A DNA stretch of 64,000 nt, taken from VAZQ01 sp963739385 (GTDB taxonomy: Bacteria > Pseudomonadota > Alphaproteobacteria > Rhizobiales > Xanthobacteraceae). Shown here in pieces: positions 54,996 through 63,582 of this stretch. Under the pieces are notes generated by a model. The model was not told the DNA's origin and did not search any database. It saw only the letters and a list, made by a program, of their open reading frames with translations. The stretch covers positions 1 through 64,000 of the forward strand of contig CAVUAI010000014.1 of the NCBI GenBank assembly GCA_963739385.1, written 5' to 3'. The position numbers and the translations under genes are program-made. Each line of letters starts with the position of its first letter. Position 1 is the first letter of the stretch.

Positions 54996-55049
54996 ACGTG
55001 CGTTCCATTTCCGCGCACCGCCTCCATGCGCGCCATTCGCGGGGCTGGA

Positions 55050-57002
55050 ATGGCGTCCGATAAAAATCCGACGTCGATCCGGGCGGTATTCGGCGCACTG
55101 TTCCTGGCGCTGTGGCTCGCCGCGCTCGACCAGACCGTGGTCTCGACCGCGCTGCCGACGATGGCCGGCGACCTCGGCGGCCTCGGTTATCTCTCCTGGG
55201 TGGTGACGGCCTATCTTCTGACCAGCACGGTCGCGGGACCGCTCTACGGAAAATTCGGCGATCTCTACGGCCGCAAGATCATGCTGCAGGTGGCGATCGC
55301 CGTCTTCCTCGTAGGCTCGGCGCTCTGCGGCATCGCCCAGAACATGCTGCAGCTCATCCTGTTCCGTGCGCTCGAGGGCATCGGCGGCGGCGGACTCATC
55401 GTCGTCACCATCGCGGTGATCGGCGACCTCATCCCGCCGCGCGAGCGCGGACGCTACCAGGGCTTCTTCGGCGCCGTGTTCGGCGTCGCCACCATCGTCG
55501 GCCCGCTGGTCGGAGGTTTCCTGGTCGATCATCTGAGCTGGCGCTGGATCTTCTACATCAACCTGCCAGTCGGCGTCCTTGCGCTGGTGGTGATCGCGCT
55601 GGTGCTGCCGTCGCCGGCGACGCGCCGCCGGCACGAGATCGACTATGCCGGCGCCGTGCTGCTCACCACCGCGCTCAGCGCCATCATCCTGTTCACCGGG
55701 CTGGGCGGCACGGTCTTTCCCTGGACCTCGCCGGTCGTGCTCGGCCTGATCGCCGTGAGTGCGGGCGCGACCGCGGCCTTCGTGGCGGTCGAGACCCGCG
55801 CGCGCGAGCCGATCCTGCCGCTCGCCCTGTTCGCCGACCGCAACTTCGCGGTCGCCAGCGCAGTCGGCCTGATCGTCGGGCTCTCGCTGTTCGGCGCGGT
55901 GACGTTCCTGCCGATCTACCTGCAGGTGGTGAAGGGCGTGAGCCCGACCGCCTCCGGCCTCGTGATGACGCCGATGATGCTCGGCATGCTGGTGACCTCG
56001 GTGTTGAGCGGCCGCCTGATCAGCCGCTTCGGCCGTTACAAGCTGTTTCCCATCCTCGGCACCGCCACCATGACCTTCGGACTCGGCGCGCTGGCGCTGC
56101 TCTCGGAAACGAGCGACGTGTGGCAGACCTCGATCGACGCGTTGTGGCTCGGGCTCGGCATGGGCATGGTCATGCAGGTGCTCATCATCGCGGTGCAGAA
56201 CAGCGTCGATTACAAGCATCTCGGCGTCGCCACCTCGGGCACGATGCTGTTCCGCTCGCTCGGCGGCGCGCTCGGCGTCGCGCTGTTCGGCGCGATCTTC
56301 GCCAACCGCCTGCACGACCAGCTGGCCGGACCCGGCATGGAGTTCCTCTCCAAGGTACTGCCGTCGGCGGTGCGCGGCCTGCCGCCGACCATGCACGAGG
56401 ACTACGTCATCGCGGTCATGGCCTCGCTGCGGCCGGTGTTCCTCGTGGCGGCCGCCATCTCCGCGCTCGGTTTCGCGCTGACCTGGTTCCTGCGCGAGCT
56501 TCCGCTGCGCGAGGGCACCGCCGCCGAAGGCCTGGGCGAGAGCTTCGCGATGCCGCGCGACGCCACCTCGCTCGAAGAGCTCGAGCGCATCGTCACCGTG
56601 CTGGTGGCGCACGAGAACCGCTGGCGCGTCTACGCCGATCTCGCGCGCCGCGCCGGCATCGACCTGCCCGCGCCCGAGCTGTGGATGCTGGCGCGGCTGG
56701 GCGAGCGCGAGCCGATGACGCTCGTAACGCTCGCGGCCGAGCTCAAGATCGCGCCGCAGATGCTGCAGGCTCCGCTCGACGCGCTGTGCGACCGCGACAT
56801 CGTGACCAAGCAGGCCGACGGACAACTCGCGCTCACGCCGGCGGGCGTAGCTATGCGCGACCGCATCGTCGCCGCGCGCAGGAAGGGCCTTGCCGATATG
56901 CTTTCACGCTGGCAGCCCGAGCAGCACCCCGACGTGCTCGCTCTGATCGAGCGCATGGCGCAGGCTCTGGCCAGCGACCTGCCGGCGCCGCAGGCGGCGT
57001 AG
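55050..57002 (+). CDS. DHA2-family MFS efflux pump with C-terminal winged-helix-like domain
   Basis: A 650-residue protein. Residues 1-490 form a 14-TM drug:proton antiporter (EmrB/QacA class; LAALDQTVVSTALPTMAGDL and GRYQGFFGAVFGVATIVGP). About 150 further residues (EELERIVTVLV to the end) look like a MarR-type winged helix: the sequence PMTLVTLAAELKIAPQMLQAPLDALCDRDIVTKQADGQLALTPAG is a wHTH pattern. A soluble DNA-binding-like tail on a pump is unusual. ATG at 55050 is preferred to 55026. Confidence 0.85.
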   Translation: MASDKNPTSIRAVFGALFLALWLAALDQTVVSTALPTMAGDLGGLGYLSWVVTAYLLTSTVAGPLYGKFGDLYGRKIMLQVAIAVFLVGSALCGIAQNMLQLILFRALEGIGGGGLIVVTIAVIGDLIPPRERGRYQGFFGAVFGVATIVGPLVGGFLVDHLSWRWIFYINLPVGVLALVVIALVLPSPATRRRHEIDYAGAVLLTTALSAIILFTGLGGTVFPWTSPVVLGLIAVSAGATAAFVAVETRAREPILPLALFADRNFAVASAVGLIVGLSLFGAVTFLPIYLQVVKGVSPTASGLVMTPMMLGMLVTSVLSGRLISRFGRYKLFPILGTATMTFGLGALALLSETSDVWQTSIDALWLGLGMGMVMQVLIIAVQNSVDYKHLGVATSGTMLFRSLGGALGVALFGAIFANRLHDQLAGPGMEFLSKVLPSAVRGLPPTMHEDYVIAVMASLRPVFLVAAAISALGFALTWFLRELPLREGTAAEGLGESFAMPRDATSLEELERIVTVLVAHENRWRVYADLARRAGIDLPAPELWMLARLGEREPMTLVTLAAELKIAPQMLQAPLDALCDRDIVTKQADGQLALTPAGVAMRDRIVAARRKGLADMLSRWQPEQHPDVLALIERMAQALASDLPAPQAA

Positions 57003-57082
57003 CTTCACATCATCTGCGGAAGCGCCACATCATCTGCTGCAGATCGGGGCACGTTCAGTGATCAGCCTCTCGATCGACGCGG

Positions 57083-57967
57083 CTACTCCGCGGCTTCGGC
57101 CGGCACCTGGTCGCGGCTCGGCATGCGCAGGCCCGCGAGATCGGGCAGGCCGAAATGCAGGAGCTCGGTCTCCTCCTGCGCGACGAAGGCCGCGGTTTCG
57201 CCGGCGGCGAGACAGACCGTGGTGAGCGCGCGCAGGGGCTGACCCTCGACCATGCCCGAGCCGCGGGTGACGACGTAGATTCCCTTGCCGCGCGCGGTGA
57301 AGCGCGCGCCGGCATCGAGCCGCAAGAAGCTCGCCTCGCTGCGCCGCTCGGTGAACACGCCGAGGAGTTTCTCGGCGACGCCGGGCGCGCCCGCGACCGG
57401 CACCCATTCGGAGTTCGCCGGATCCATGAAGATCGGCTGCGGATAGCGCGGCTTGGGATAGACCATCGGCCGTTCGTTCACGTGCTCCCAGATCGCCTGG
57501 TAGCCGTCGAGGTTGCGCTTGCCCTCGACGTCGGCGCGGCGGCGGAAGACGCCATCCTTGAACTCGCCCTGCTCGCGCAGCTCGCGCATCCCGGCCTGCA
57601 CCTCGGCCTGCGAGAGATAGCCGCTGCCGCTCGCACCGCCGAACTGCAGCACGATGGTCTTGCAGGCGATGTTGGGGTCCTGGCTCTGCGGGCCGTAATA
57701 GACCGCCTCCGGGAAATACCCGACCATGCCGGCGACAAGCTTGCCGTCGCGCCCATAGTCGAGCACGCCTTCGAGCTGGTAGCGGATCTGCTCGAAATTG
57801 TGCCGGTGGCGGGGCGAGTTGAAATCACCGCCCATTTGTCCGAACGAGAGCTGGAAATTGTCGAGTGCGCCGGGCTCGCCTTCCACCATGATGCGGCCGT
57901 GGAACATGCCGCCGCGATGCTCGAGGCCGCGCTTGAGTGGAATCTCGTCGGTCTGCACGATCTTCAT
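57083..57967 (-). CDS. cupin-fold protein of unknown function
   Basis: A 294-residue protein with a double-stranded beta-helix: metal-binding HRHNFEQIRY and downstream conserved DGRDGKL-like blocks around residues 50-75, then a second cupin-like half near residue 215-290. A perfect ribosome site (AGGAGG) lies before the ATG at 57967. It is divergent from a Bug protein gene 102 bases away, so the two may share a regulator and substrate. Confidence 0.8.
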   Translation of the reverse strand: MKIVQTDEIPLKRGLEHRGGMFHGRIMVEGEPGALDNFQLSFGQMGGDFNSPRHRHNFEQIRYQLEGVLDYGRDGKLVAGMVGYFPEAVYYGPQSQDPNIACKTIVLQFGGASGSGYLSQAEVQAGMRELREQGEFKDGVFRRRADVEGKRNLDGYQAIWEHVNERPMVYPKPRYPQPIFMDPANSEWVPVAGAPGVAEKLLGVFTERRSEASFLRLDAGARFTARGKGIYVVTRGSGMVEGQPLRALTTVCLAAGETAAFVAQEETELLHFGLPDLAGLRMPSRDQVPAEAAE

Positions 57968-58069
57968 TGTTTCCTCCTGCACCGCGGCGTTTTGGCTGCG
58001 CGGCAAGACAAACCGTCGAGCACATATTAGCTTGCCGGCGCGCGCTTTGGCAGTCCCCGAGGTCGATCG

Positions 58070-59062
58070 ATGCGAAAACTCCTGTTGCCCCTTGCAAGTG
58101 CGGTCGCGCTCATGCTCGCCGCGCCGTTCTTCGCCGCTTCGGCGCCCGCGCAGGGCGACGCCGCTGCCTATCCGAGCCGCGCGGTCAAGATCGTCGTCTC
58201 GGCCCCGCCGGGCGGCGGCGTGGACATCGTCGCGCGCGTGATCGCCGACCGGCTGGCGAAGATGTGGGGCCAACCTTTCGTGGTGGAGAACCGGCCGGGC
58301 GCCGGCGGCAATCTCGGCGCCGAGGCGGTCGCGCAGGCCGAGCCTGATGGCTACACCATTCTTGCCGCGCAGCCGGCGCCGCTCACCACCAATGTGGTCA
58401 TGTACAAGAAGCTCAACTTCGATCCCGCCGCGTTCGAGCCGCTCGCGATCATGACCTCGATCCCGAACACGCTGGTCGTGCGCGCAGAGTTTCCGGCGAA
58501 TTCGGTCAAGGAGCTCATCGACTATGCCAAGGCCAATCCGGGCAAGGTCAATTTCGGCTCGCAGGGTGTCGGCACCACGCCGCACCTCACCGGCGAATTG
58601 TTCGCGCGCGTGACCGGCACCAGGCTGACCCATGTGCCCTATCGCGGCACTGCGCAGGCGGTGAACGATCTCATCGCCGGGCACCTCGACCTGCTGTTCT
58701 TTCAGGTCGATTCCGTGCGCGAGCAGTATCAGGCCGGACGCGCGAAGATGCTGGCGGTGACGACGGCCGAGCGCGTCGGCTCGGTGCCGGAGGTGCCGAC
58801 CATGGACGAGGCCGGCGTGAAGGGTTTTCGCTCCGACACCTGGAACGCGCTCGCGGCGCCGCCGAAGACCCCGGCGGCGATCATCGCCAAGCTCAATGGA
58901 GGCATCGTCGAGGTGCTCAGGAAGCCCGACACCGCGGAGCACCTGCGCAGCCTGAGCATGACCCCGGTCGGCGGCGCGCCGGCCGCGATCAAGGCCTTCA
59001 TCAAGGATGAGACCGAGCGCTGGGGCGAGGTGATCCGCGCCGCCAACATCCGGGTGGAGTAG
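58070..59062 (+). CDS. Bug/TctC-family solute-binding protein (3 of 4)
   Basis: A 330-residue receptor with signal peptide ending AQGDA and Bug core SAPPGGGVDIVAR, then PYRGTAQAVNDLIAGHLDLLF. No TctAB genes are adjacent. It is divergent from the cupin gene and followed by a region without clear genes. Confidence 0.92.
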   Translation: MRKLLLPLASAVALMLAAPFFAASAPAQGDAAAYPSRAVKIVVSAPPGGGVDIVARVIADRLAKMWGQPFVVENRPGAGGNLGAEAVAQAEPDGYTILAAQPAPLTTNVVMYKKLNFDPAAFEPLAIMTSIPNTLVVRAEFPANSVKELIDYAKANPGKVNFGSQGVGTTPHLTGELFARVTGTRLTHVPYRGTAQAVNDLIAGHLDLLFFQVDSVREQYQAGRAKMLAVTTAERVGSVPEVPTMDEAGVKGFRSDTWNALAAPPKTPAAIIAKLNGGIVEVLRKPDTAEHLRSLSMTPVGGAPAAIKAFIKDETERWGEVIRAANIRVE

Positions 59063-59147
59063 GGTGCACTCAACGGCCGCGTTCCTGTAAACAACTGAAA
59101 AAATGCGAACGTGGGTCGAGCGTGTTGCGCAGCACGGGGAAGCTAGC

Positions 59148-59283
59148 GTGTCCCGGATGCGGTGCAGCGCGCAGCGGTGCACCGCTGATCCGGGACCGTT
59201 CCAAGAGGCGGTGTGCGTAACGGTCCCGGTTCTGCAGCGCATCACTCCGCAAGAGGCTTCGTGCTGCGCTGCGCCCGGGACAC
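59148..59283. repeat. nested palindromic repeat element
   Basis: The outer arms are GTGTCCCGG (59148-59156) and its inverted copy CCGGGACAC (59275-59283), continuing as imperfect complement for about 20 bases. The inner arms GATCCGGGACCGTT and AACGGTCCCGGTTC fold again, so the 136 bases can form a double hairpin. It resembles intergenic repeats common in Bradyrhizobium-like genomes, by my recollection. It lies 86 bases after the Bug gene. Confidence 0.65.
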
Positions 59284-60014
59284 GCACAACTGCGCACGTG
59301 CAACATCACGCCCAGGATCCGAAAGTCCGGGATTGCCGCCTGATTCCTATTCACACTGTCAAACAGCCACCTATCGCGTGCCGAGCTGAACACCGCCCGG
59401 CACCCGCATCGAAACCGCAACTCTCCGTCCCCGTTGCGCCTCGCACATCGCGCCCCGGGTCCGAACCTTCTTCCTTCATCAGCCACCCCCCGAGGGGGCG
59501 GCGGAGCGCCGACAGGCGCGTGTTCCTTGTTGTTGTGCCGCGCGGGTCAGGCGCGGCGCGCACCTTGCGATCGGTGCGCTCGCCTCTCGGCGCTCCACCG
59601 TGGCGATTTTTGGTCCCGGGGAGCCCGCGCGTCCCGTCCGGCAGCACCGGACCCGTCGCGCAAGCCTCGCCGCACCAGCCATTATGGCCTGGCCGGCGGT
59701 GCCGGGCCTCCGAGGCCGCGGTCGCAAACCCCCGCAGCCGGACGCCACACCCGCTCCGCCATCAGGATCGTCTCCGGAGACGCCCCTCATCGAGCGAGAT
59801 ACTGCACACTATCTTAGATGCGATACGTAGTCAATATATTTCTTCAAATTGCGCCGAAAACGGATGGCGGCGGTCATACCCTCCGGAGCGACCTTGCGCT
59901 GCCGCGCCCGCCGGCTGCGGCGCGGCGAACTTCGGAATGACCGCGGTTTGATCGAACCGAGTTGTCAGCCTGGCACAACGTGCCAGCGCGGCATTGCCGT
60001 GGCGCGGCGCCGGC
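59284..60014. other. intergenic sequence, likely degenerate multicopy repeat
   Basis: About 730 bases without a credible gene. On the minus strand 59350-59790 can be read as Arg/Ala-rich protein, but it has no domain and no ribosome site, and the phrase APIARCAPRLTRAAQ in it is the sort of translation I associate with multicopy repeats in Bradyrhizobium genomes. A GC palindrome (59486-59507) sits in it. Annotation as repeat relic is an inference. Confidence 0.5.
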
Positions 60015-60554
60015 TCAGCTCCGCGCCATCCGCCCACGCCATTCCATCGCAGCGCCCCAGGCCGCGATGGCGGCGAGCACGAGCGAGATCAGCACGTTGT
60101 AGCCGGCGAGCGAGAGCCCGAGGAAACGCCACGCCGCCTCGTCACAGCGTACGACGGTGATCGACTGAAGCTGCCTGAGAAGCCCGCCGGCGGATCCAAG
60201 ATTGTCGAGCGCGCCCGAGCATTCCTGCGGGCCCTCCCACCATTTCCATTCGACGCCGGCATGATAGACGCCGAGCCCCGCGTTCCAGAGCATACCGAGC
60301 GCGATGGCGACGAGGGCCGCAGTCAGCACCGTGCGCTTGGCGCCGACCCGGTCGCCGAGGATCACCATCACCGCGAGCGGGATCGCGAAATAGTAGGCGT
60401 AGCGCTGCTCGAGGCAGAGCGGACACGGCTTGAGGCCGAGCCCATACTGGAAGAACCACGCGCCCAGGATGGTGACCGCGCCCACGACCGCAATCGCTGC
60501 AGCGGCGGCCGCGACCGGACGGGAGCGAATGGTGCGCAAGGTGAGATCGGTCAT
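60015..60554 (-). CDS. dsbB: disulfide bond formation protein DsbB
   Basis: A 179-residue inner-membrane protein with four TM helices that reoxidises DsbA with quinone. The first redox pair is Cys44-Pro-Leu-Cys47 and the second is Cys112 and Cys137. ATG at 60554 fits; the frame extends upstream without support. It is not near dsbA here. It sits alone on the minus strand beside the repeat-rich stretch. Confidence 0.9.
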   Translation of the reverse strand: MTDLTLRTIRSRPVAAAAAAIAVVGAVTILGAWFFQYGLGLKPCPLCLEQRYAYYFAIPLAVMVILGDRVGAKRTVLTAALVAIALGMLWNAGLGVYHAGVEWKWWEGPQECSGALDNLGSAGGLLRQLQSITVVRCDEAAWRFLGLSLAGYNVLISLVLAAIAAWGAAMEWRGRMARS

Positions 60555-60920
60555 GCCGGAATGATCCGTGTCTGCGATGGGGCGCCGCTGATGCCACAAG
60601 GGTCGTCCCGGCGGCGGGCGGCACCATGAACTGCGCCCGATATAGCGATGCAAGGGCGGCAATGATATGGGGGCCTCGGACCTCTGTGCGTCGGCTGCCG
60701 GCGAAGCGCCGCAGCGATCGGATCCACCAGGTCGTCCTCTCGCTAGGGCTACTAAAAGAATTCGCGTCCGGTCGAAGTCTTTCAACGCAGCGAGGCTGTC
60801 ATAGTCGGTGACAATGGACATCGCGCACGGCCTGATTCTCCTCGCGCATAATTGATATTCTATGTCATCCATGCGACATTGATCAGGGTTGGAGTGGCCA
60901 CCTGAGTGGAGGGCGAAGTT
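60555..60920. other. intergenic region with no recognised gene
   Basis: About 366 bases between dsbB and the small basic protein gene, divergently read. AT-rich around 60840-60870 (AATTGATATTCTATG), probably a promoter for the small gene. No RNA or protein family recognised. Confidence 0.45.
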
Positions 60921-61115
60921 ATGGCGACCGTCGATATTTTGGACCTCATCAAGCTAGGCGACCTGAGTCCGGAGCAAAAAGCCCACCTGAAGAGCGTGTT
61001 GCGCAAGAGAAAGCAAAAGCTTGAAAAGTTGTTATCGAACATCGACCGAGGCATTTCGATGCTCGGAGGAGGGGGCGCATCCAAGCGCCGTGCAAAGCGA
61101 CGCAAAAAAAAGTGA
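60921..61115 (+). CDS. small basic protein of unknown function
   Basis: A 64-residue protein: an acidic/hydrophobic first half (VDILDLIKLGDLSPEQKAHL), a long Lys/Arg-rich helix (KSVLRKRKQKLEKLL), a Gly-rich turn and a very basic tail (SKRRAKRRKKK). It could bind nucleic acid, but no family is recognised. GGAGGG lies upstream of the ATG at 60921; a GTG at 60906 adds five residues. It lies in the sparse 59-62 kb stretch and is AT-richer than the housekeeping genes. Confidence 0.6.
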   Translation: MATVDILDLIKLGDLSPEQKAHLKSVLRKRKQKLEKLLSNIDRGISMLGGGGASKRRAKRRKKK

Positions 61116-61182
61116 CGACGGCTCTTGCCAGACAGCGGTTAGAGGCGGCCTCAAGAATCCGCTGAGGCGATAAGTGGCGTTC

Positions 61183-61228
61183 TGCCTGACAGCGGCACGC
61201 TGTGCTGCCTGACAGCGGCACGCTGCGC
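61183..61228. repeat. two tandem 23-bp repeats plus a partial copy
   Basis: TGCCTGACAGCGGCACGCTG(T/C)GC occurs at 61183-61205 and again at 61206-61228, differing by one base. A partial related copy (TGCCAGACAGCGG) is at 61126-61138, just after the small basic gene. Two copies are too few for a CRISPR or regulatory array; the function is unknown. Confidence 0.7.
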
Positions 61229-61541
61229 TCAAGCGGATCAGGCGCGTCAACGAGACGGCCCTCCGGCCTTCACCGGCGTGGTCTCACCACTAGCGCCATT
61301 GTGGTCAGCATTGCCGGCATCGGTGCCTGGCGTGACAAAGAGCGGTTTGTCGCGCAGCATTAAGTACGAGGTATACCTTAGGAGCACACGAACAGCAGCA
61401 TCGCGGCACGAGCGGCTCGGGCTCTATCTCGGCGGCTGCGATCGCCGGCGACTGCATTCGAGACCTCAACGACGCGGCATCTGAGCAAGACGTTCTTCAA
61501 CCCGCCACCCCTCCGCTTTGAAGAGCTTGATTGCACTGGGG
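61229..61541. other. intergenic region with no recognised gene
   Basis: About 310 bases upstream of the metzincin-like gene. It holds a perfect 10-bp palindrome AGGTATACCT (61369-61378) flanked by TAAG and CTTA, possibly an operator. No protein family was seen in any frame. Confidence 0.45.
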
Positions 61542-62201
61542 ATGAACATGCAAACCATCATTGCGATCGCGTGCCTTGGTCTGCTGCTCTGGGTCGAGCC
61601 GGCCAGCGCACAGGACACAAAAACCTATCAAGACACTAAAACCTATTATGTGACGGTCGGCCGTCACAAGGCCATTACGATGAGCAAAGAGAAGGCCGAC
61701 GACATCCTGGCCGAGGCTTCGAAAGTCCTGAAAAAATGTAATGTCGTGCTCAAACGAAAGGATTCGGTCGGCACGTTCACCGTGCCCAATCCGGACGCGA
61801 GAATAAAGAATCGGGCCGACCGAGACGCGGTGCATCGGGAGAGTTTCGACTTCAAGGTTGTCAAAATTCCCTTTAATTTCTGTCGCCTCGAACAAATAGC
61901 AGGATTCTTCGGGTGCGCATGGGATCCGCCGCCGCCACCGAAGGAGGAGCTGCCTCAGCACCGATCGATGATTGTCGGCATTTCAAGAAACGATCTGAAG
62001 CATTCCGGCGTGACATGGGCCCACGAGTTTGGACACCGGACGGGCTTGCCACATCGCAATGAGAGACACGCCCTCATGGCATGCAGCGTCAAAGTTGAAA
62101 ATGTGGAGATCAATCAGCATGAATGCGATTGCCTCCGCGGGGGGCCGGGATTTTGCAAGGATCCACCCGAACCCGCGGGAGCATGCGCCCTCGCTCGCTG
62201 A
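61542..62201 (+). CDS. secreted metzincin-like zinc protease, unknown family
   Basis: A 219-residue exported protein with a signal peptide (IACLGLLLWVEPASA) and the extended zinc motif HEFGHRTGLPH (His161, Glu162, His165, Gly168, His171), the HExxHxxGxxH of metzincins, followed by Met179 in HALMAC, a possible Met-turn. The body has several cysteines, a Pro-rich stretch (DPPPPPKEE) and a Cys-rich tail. I recognise no named family. ATG at 61542 or 61548. Base composition is AT-richer than neighbours. Confidence 0.72.
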   Translation: MNMQTIIAIACLGLLLWVEPASAQDTKTYQDTKTYYVTVGRHKAITMSKEKADDILAEASKVLKKCNVVLKRKDSVGTFTVPNPDARIKNRADRDAVHRESFDFKVVKIPFNFCRLEQIAGFFGCAWDPPPPPKEELPQHRSMIVGISRNDLKHSGVTWAHEFGHRTGLPHRNERHALMACSVKVENVEINQHECDCLRGGPGFCKDPPEPAGACALAR

Positions 62202-62374
62202 GTCCGCCTTCCGCGATCGCAACCGCCGTCGGGGCAAGCCAAATCACGTTCATTTCAACACGAGACCGGTGCCATCGGCCGCCCCGCATTCTAATGTCGA
62301 ATCCGAACTCGGTTGCGATGGGCGCGGGACTGCCCACATAGCAATCGTCCCGCGGCATGTCGGAAAAGGACTTC

Positions 62375-63349
62375 ATGAAACTCCTCCGCAGAAATGTCCT
62401 GCACCTTGCGGGTGCGGCGGCTCTGTCAGCCATGCCGCGGTTCGCATGGGCGCAGTCCTACCCGGCCCGGCCCGTGCGCATCGTTGTCGGCTTTCCTGCC
62501 GGCGGGACGACCGATATTGGCGCGCGCCTGATCGCCCAGTGGTTGTCGGAGCGACTCGGTCAACAATTCATCGTCGAGAACAAGCCGGGTGCCGGCACCC
62601 ATATGGCCACGGAAGCAGTCGCAGGCGCGCCGGCCGACGGCTACACGCTGCTGATGGCGACAGCCTCCAATGCGATCAACGCGACGCTTTACAACAGACT
62701 CGACTACAACTTCCTGCGCGACATTGTGCCGGTCGCGGGCGTGATCAGTTCCCCGTTCGTCCTCGAGGTGCATCCGGCGGTCCCGGCCAAGACCGTTCCC
62801 GAACTGATCGCTTTCGCCAAGGCGAATTCCGGGAAGATCAACATGGCATCGTTTGGCACGGGCACCAGCAGTCATCTGACCGGCGAGTTGTTCAAGATGA
62901 TGGCTGGGGTCGACATGATGCACGTGCCCTATCGCGGCTCCGCCCCGATGCTAATCGACCTGCTGAGCGGTCAGGTTCAACTTGCCTTCGACAATCTGCC
63001 CGCGTCGATTGAACACATCCGGGCCGGCAAGCTGCGTCCGCTTGCGGTGACCACGACCATGCGCTCCGACGCCTTGCCGGATATTCCGGCCTTGGGGGAA
63101 ACGCTGCCCGGCTTTGAGTCCAGCGCGTGGAACGGCATTGCCGCTCCCAGGAACACGCCGGCCGAGATCATCGAGAGGCTCAACAGGGAGATCAACGCCG
63201 CTCTTGTCGACCCCCGGATCAAGGCTCGCTTTGCCGAGCTGAGCGGAGTGGTTCTTGGCGGCACGCCCGCCGAATTCGCAAAGCACATCGCCGACGAAAC
63301 CGAAAAGTGGGGCAGGGTCATCCGGACGGCCAACATCAAACCAGACTGA
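62375..63349 (+). CDS. Bug/TctC-family solute-binding protein (4 of 4)
   Basis: A 324-residue periplasmic receptor with a signal segment beginning LLRRNVLHLAG (possibly twin-arginine-like) and ending FAWAQS, then GFPAGGTTDIGARL. AAGGA lies before the ATG at 62375; an upstream ATG at 62357 lacks a ribosome site. No TctAB genes follow before the window ends. Confidence 0.9.
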   Translation: MKLLRRNVLHLAGAAALSAMPRFAWAQSYPARPVRIVVGFPAGGTTDIGARLIAQWLSERLGQQFIVENKPGAGTHMATEAVAGAPADGYTLLMATASNAINATLYNRLDYNFLRDIVPVAGVISSPFVLEVHPAVPAKTVPELIAFAKANSGKINMASFGTGTSSHLTGELFKMMAGVDMMHVPYRGSAPMLIDLLSGQVQLAFDNLPASIEHIRAGKLRPLAVTTTMRSDALPDIPALGETLPGFESSAWNGIAAPRNTPAEIIERLNREINAALVDPRIKARFAELSGVVLGGTPAEFAKHIADETEKWGRVIRTANIKPD

Positions 63350-63582
63350 AAGCAGGCGCCTTGCGGCGATTGCCGTTGCGTTGCGTCCGGCGGCCGTCGT
63401 CAGCCCGGCTGCACAGCCGGGATGGTGGCGTCGAGCAGGCCAACGAGGTCCGCGCTTCCGGGTCACCGGCGTCATCACACATGCGCGCCGGCTGACCTTC
63501 CGCAATCTCCGGCGCACAGCTAGCCTGCGTGCACCGGCCGAAGAGCACCGATGCACGGCGCTGTTACGAGGAGACGCGGGCC

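Noticed and set aside
54816..56825. Long open frame on the minus strand opposite the efflux pump
   Set aside because: It is His/Arg/Glu-rich shadow sequence over a clear MFS gene; long antisense frames are common in high-GC DNA.
57968..59287. Upstream extension of the cupin frame on the minus strand
   Set aside because: The cupin begins at 57967 with AGGAGG; the extension covers the Bug gene antisense.
59103..59951. 282-codon open frame in the intergenic stretch
   Set aside because: No ribosome site, biased composition and overlap with palindromic and repeat-like sequence.
61183..61228. CRISPR array
   Set aside because: Only two adjacent 23-bp copies with no spacers and no cas genes.
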